Below, piece after piece: positions 60,893-64,000 of a stretch of 64,000 nucleotides of DNA. The stretch comes from a bacterium (GTDB lineage: Bacteria > Acidobacteriota > Terriglobia > Terriglobales > Acidobacteriaceae): positions 1-64,000 of the forward strand of contig JAMFSC010000186.1 in assembly GCA_026225095.1 (NCBI GenBank), in the 5' to 3' direction. The position numbers and the translations under genes were made by a program. Within the stretch, counting starts at the first letter, position 1; each line of letters begins with the position of its first letter. Under the pieces are notes generated by a model. It had not been told where the DNA came from. It saw only the letters and a list, made by a program, of their open reading frames with translations, and searched no databases.

Positions 60893-61294
60893 CTATAAAT
60901 CATCCGGCGTGGATGGGTCATATTGGCGCTCGGATCACTCACAGGCGCGGCGCCAGGCCAACGCATGGAACCACCGCACCACCAGAACAAAACCACCATC
61001 GAATGGAAGTTCCGCGGAAAGTTTCACCAGGAGCTTTTTGTGCGCAGAATGTGGGCCGTTGCGTGGAAAAACTGGACAGCGGTCGCTGATTTGAAAGTGG
61101 TCTGCTATGGTGCGTTGATCGTGCGGATGAAGTCTGTCTGGGCCCCCCCGAGCCGGTTCGCGGTCCGGCGCGCGGATACGGGGCCGAGGCCTTCGGCCTC
61201 GAACGCCACAGTGACCGGAAACCACGGCAACCAGAGAAATGCTCTCGTATCGCCAGTTCAATCAAATTCTGGTCTTTTTTGTCGGTCTCGTTCG

Positions 61295-61316
61295 GTTTTG
61301 GAAACGTTCCCAAAAC
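61295..61316. promoter_or_regulatory. 22-bp interrupted palindrome upstream of cassette 2
   Basis: GTTTTGG and CCAAAAC arms (61295-61301, 61310-61316) flank AAACGTTC, itself near-symmetrical. Operator-like; no promoter was assigned with confidence. Confidence 0.35.
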
Positions 61317-61385
61317 GAAACTCGCTAAGGGCATACGCAATTGTTTTGTCTGCTGGCTTTCCCCTAGATCGGGCATAAGAGATTC

Positions 61386-61401
61386 AGGCGCATCTGCGCC
61401 T
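61386..61401 (+). promoter_or_regulatory. Hairpin abutting the ribosome site of cassette 2
   Basis: AGGCGCA/TGCGCCT perfect 7-bp stem with a two-base loop ends directly before AGGAG (61402-61406), the ribosome site of the small peptide gene at 61413. Confidence 0.35.
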
Positions 61402-61412
61402 AGGAGCTCTCT

Positions 61413-61568
61413 ATGCAAAAGCTACTTCGTTCGCTCGCACTCTTCGCTGCTCTATCGTCAGTAGGTCCCATGCTTGTCGCGGAAACGATGGGGACGAACC
61501 CGAGGCCTCGCCTTGAGGCTTCGGGTCTCTTGATGCTACAACTCTCATTCGAAATTTATATGGGTTAA
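61413..61568 (+). CDS. Small secreted peptide precursor, cassette 2
   Basis: 51 residues. Signal peptide MQKLLRSLALFAALSSVGPM then LVAE, probably cut after LVA. The mature peptide starts ETMGTNPRPRLEASG and ends in a hydrophobic LQLSFEIYMG. AGGAG lies 6 bp before ATG. The position 58 bp upstream of the second 7-TM gene parallels the first cassette. Little sequence similarity to the first peptide except a possible (P)RLEASG versus ATLTAG alignment. Confidence 0.5.
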   Translation: MQKLLRSLALFAALSSVGPMLVAETMGTNPRPRLEASGLLMLQLSFEIYMG

Positions 61569-61625
61569 TAATACGCGTATAGTGGGAATCCATAGTTTTC
61601 GTGCCTGTGATCACCCAAATAGGTG

Positions 61626-62396
61626 ATGGAGGTTGGATCCTTGGACAATGCACTTTGGGCGGCGGGCTTCTTAGGCCACGTCGCCCTGCTTCTCATCCTG
61701 GTGGGACGGGCGCGTTGGCGCGAATTCCCCGTTTTTACCTCGCTCATTGCATTTCAGGTACTAGAGACAGTGATTCTGTTCCTCGCCTTCCGGTATGCGA
61801 GCGGCCATGTTTACTTTCGCGCATACTGGATTCTGGCATGCGGCGACTACTGCTTCCAAGTGGCTTTGATCATTGAAATCGCCCGCATCGTTCTACGTCC
61901 GATTGGCACCTGGGTTCAAGAGGCGCGAAGAGTTTTTATGGCCTGGTCAGCGGTGGGTACGCTGGCCGCAGTCGCGCTCTGCCTAACGATCGTTCCCCCA
62001 GCAACATCAGGCATGAATCCCTGGGAGATGCGAGCGGATATCTTCACCTCGGTATTGACCTGCGAACTGTTCTTATCCATGTCCTTGGCGGCCAATCGTC
62101 TACGCCTGCTTTGGCGAGGCCATGTCATGGCCCTGGGGCAAGGACTGACTGTTTGGGCGATCTTCTCATTTGGCGGCGATGTGGCCTATGTACTCACAGG
62201 CTCACGCCATGTGATGGAAGCCTCGGACAGAATCCGGATGTATATCTATTTAGGCGCCCTGGCATTCTGGATAGTATCCTTCTGGTTCCCGAAACGGGAA
62301 TTTTCTCCGTCCGATGCGGAAATTAGAGAGAGGCTAGGAGTTTTACGGGAGCGAACAGGATATAGTAGCCGGCAGCAGGGTCCGAGGTTGAGATGA
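61626..62396 (+). CDS. Seven-helix membrane protein, cassette 2
   Basis: About 256 residues, about seven hydrophobic segments and a 40-residue cytoplasmic tail (SPSDAEIRERLGVLRERTGYSSRQQ). Shared with the 17440 protein: R-x-R-W/Y-R-x-F/W-P-x-F before helix 2, YFRAYW before helix 3 and I-x-R after it. TTG 61641, with GGAGG 8 bp upstream, is an alternative start. Its stop overlaps the partner gene by 4 bp (ATGA). Confidence 0.75.
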   Translation: MEVGSLDNALWAAGFLGHVALLLILVGRARWREFPVFTSLIAFQVLETVILFLAFRYASGHVYFRAYWILACGDYCFQVALIIEIARIVLRPIGTWVQEARRVFMAWSAVGTLAAVALCLTIVPPATSGMNPWEMRADIFTSVLTCELFLSMSLAANRLRLLWRGHVMALGQGLTVWAIFSFGGDVAYVLTGSRHVMEASDRIRMYIYLGALAFWIVSFWFPKREFSPSDAEIRERLGVLRERTGYSSRQQGPRLR

Positions 62397-62938
62397 TCCG
62401 ATTGATTTCTCTGATGATCCTCGTGGGTGGTTTCGTTTTTGTGAGTTGCGCCCTGCTGCAAGCACAAGTATTGGCTCGTAAGCTATCGCTTTCAACATGG
62501 GAAGAACTGATTGCGGAGTTGAAACCTGCAGAGATGGGCGGGGTCACGCTCGTAGCCATGGAGTATTTAAACCCGGACTACCTGTCGCTTCGGACAGATC
62601 CCAGCGAGCGATTGAGACTGATTGGAGGAACCAAAGGCTTAATGCAGCTCTATGTGAACGCAAACGTGCTCGTCGCCTTAGCGGCACATGCGGAGCTCTG
62701 GAAACTAGATGAAAGTCGAACTGTGGCCCGACTCATGCGTGGCGACGGTTTGGCTTTGCGTCGCGCTACAAGACAATTTTTATTGAGCCAGATTACTGGG
62801 TATGGCAGAGCACGCGATTCGCACCTCGTGCAAGTTGTTGCATATTCCTACTACTCTATGGCGCAGCGACTGCTTGGACTCTATCAGGGCTTACTGTTCC
62901 ATCGCTTGCAGAGTCTAGATGCCAGAGTCTGGCAGTAA
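62393..62938 (+). CDS. Membrane-anchored partner protein, cassette 2
   Basis: 181 residues, overlapping the 7-TM stop. N-terminal transmembrane anchor LISLMILVGGFVFVSCALLQA, then a helical body (EELIAELKPAEMGGVTLVAM, GLMQLYVNANVLVALAAHAEL, ATRQFLLSQITGYG, YSYYSMAQRLLGLYQGLLFHRL). Partner of the 7-TM protein by gene coupling. Converges on the HipA-like gene across 33 bp. Confidence 0.7.
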   Translation: MIRLISLMILVGGFVFVSCALLQAQVLARKLSLSTWEELIAELKPAEMGGVTLVAMEYLNPDYLSLRTDPSERLRLIGGTKGLMQLYVNANVLVALAAHAELWKLDESRTVARLMRGDGLALRRATRQFLLSQITGYGRARDSHLVQVVAYSYYSMAQRLLGLYQGLLFHRLQSLDARVWQ

Positions 62939-62971
62939 AGCCGCCATAGCATCTGCGTAATCGGATGTGAA

Positions 62972-63802
62972 TCACGACAGGCTTCGTGGCCCACCGACCG
63001 TCTGAAGCTCCATAAGAACACTTAGCATACTCAGTCGATATAAGAGACACTCACGCAATTGCTGCAAGTCGCCGGTATACCATTCGGCGGGGACCTGGTT
63101 TACTCCTCTACGCAAGAGTTCAGGAATCACTTGCGTGAAGTAGTTGAGCCAATGGTCGGCACTTCGGTCCTCCCATGGGCGAGCCTGAAGATGGACGCAT
63201 TCGGGTCGTCGCGCATTGCCTGCGATCTCGGACCATGCTGCTCCCCCAAAGAGATGGCGGTTATTGACGAAAAAAGCCTGATAGCCGCCACTATTCAGAT
63301 TCTGGCGATAGATGCACTGGCGTTGATCCTGGTGACTAGCCCAGACATCAAAGATGTACATCCCCAGGAACTCCGCTCTGTTTGCGATTCGGGGCAAGCG
63401 CGATGTTTCTAACCATTCGACCAGTTCAAAGCCGATTCGATCCATGAATTCGGAAGCAAAGTAGACTCCGCTTTTGGGCAGGATATCACCCCATTCTTCT
63501 CTTAATGTGTGGTCTACCGAAGCCTGGACCGTACTGCGGTTTACAACTACATTGCGCGAAGACGGAGTTTGAAAACCTAATGCTCGAATCAAGTAGGATC
63601 CCAGAATCTCGTTAGCCAGTACGTTCGGCTCCTGCGGATTGCAATTCAATCGCAACGAGTACAACTTTCCGTCATCACATCGAGCCAAAATGCCGTTTGA
63701 GCCGCCCCTGAGCCGTCTTATGATGGACACCACCTCAATTGTCGGTATCTCAACGGCGACGTCGGAGAATCCATTCGGCGTTAGTTGACCTTGGATCGGC
63801 AC
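62972..63802 (-). CDS. HipA-like kinase
   Basis: 276 residues from GTG 63802 with a strong GGAGGA ribosome site. VSIIRRLRGGSNGILARCDDGKLYSLRLNCNPQEPNVLANEILGSYLIRALGF and FVNNRHLFGG fit the HipA-like (HipA_2) domain. Catalytic Asp/His pair expected in WASHQDQRQCIYRQ with DVW preceding. Shorter than classical HipA and without a HipB antitoxin next to it. The region 63803-64000 shows no gene. Confidence 0.75.
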   Translation of the reverse strand: MPIQGQLTPNGFSDVAVEIPTIEVVSIIRRLRGGSNGILARCDDGKLYSLRLNCNPQEPNVLANEILGSYLIRALGFQTPSSRNVVVNRSTVQASVDHTLREEWGDILPKSGVYFASEFMDRIGFELVEWLETSRLPRIANRAEFLGMYIFDVWASHQDQRQCIYRQNLNSGGYQAFFVNNRHLFGGAAWSEIAGNARRPECVHLQARPWEDRSADHWLNYFTQVIPELLRRGVNQVPAEWYTGDLQQLRECLLYRLSMLSVLMELQTVGGPRSLS

Positions 63803-64000
63803 AGGATCTCCTCCGCGCTATATGTTGCCTGGATGACATAATAGCGTACTACCTCGGTCAGTGCACATCTTCTCGAGTTCCACGTTCCGCCAATAGCTTG
63901 CGCTTGAGGACGATCCCAGAGAGCGGGCGTAAAGAGGTCCTTTTAGTCCATTCCCTAAAGCCTCAGCCGCAGCTAGAGCGGATTCGGTAAATGGGATCGA

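Noticed and set aside
60893-61412. Open frames on both strands after attR
   Set aside because: No ribosome sites, no domains and composition like non-coding DNA.

Overview
The window looks like a chromosomal segment of a soil acidobacterium of the Terriglobales/Acidobacteriaceae type (Granulicella, Terriglobus or Edaphobacter relatives). The evidence is high GC, hopanoid genes (hpnJ end, hpnC-hpnD-hpnE), a DUF1501/DUF1800 pair, menaquinone biosynthesis by the futalosine route (mqnD), a two-gene MlaE/MlaF-type lipid transporter and acidobacterial-looking small membrane proteins. The genus is an inference; no 16S rRNA gene is present.

Layout. 1-16.9 kb is core chromosome: the 3' end of hpnJ, an AbrB/PIN toxin-antitoxin pair overlapping two half-size EamA-like transporter genes, the DUF1501/DUF1800 pair, an alcohol dehydrogenase-hpnC-hpnD-hpnE operon, mlaE and mlaF, a flavin reductase, an alpha/beta hydrolase, an FtsB-like protein, bioY and mqnD. 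A tRNA-Lys(CTT) gene follows at 16916-16991.

16943-60892 is an apparently complete HK97-like siphophage prophage integrated into the 3' part of that tRNA gene, bounded by a 77-bp perfect direct repeat. The left 2.5 kb carries rightward cargo genes (small secreted peptide, 7-TM protein, membrane-anchored partner, two DNA-binding proteins). From 59.3 kb down to 19.4 kb nearly everything reads leftward as one long, heavily overlapping transcription unit: regulator, many small early proteins, two DNA methyltransferases, a replication initiator with embedded iteron-like repeats, a lysis cassette, HNH/terminase/portal/protease/capsid, connectors, tail, tip and a very large fibre. Excisionase and integrase read rightward next to attR. 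A BrnT/BrnA toxin-antitoxin pair is inserted between replication and lysis genes. The tail tape-measure gene is split by a frameshift.

60.9-64 kb, beyond attR, holds a second copy of the peptide/7-TM/partner cassette followed by a convergent HipA-like kinase gene. The first ~45 bp beyond attR is about 80% identical to the first ~45 bp inside attL, which suggests that the prophage sits in tandem beside another related integrated element. The duplicated peptide/7-TM/partner cassette is the best candidate here for an undescribed system. The iteron array inside the replication gene is the clearest new cis-acting structure.
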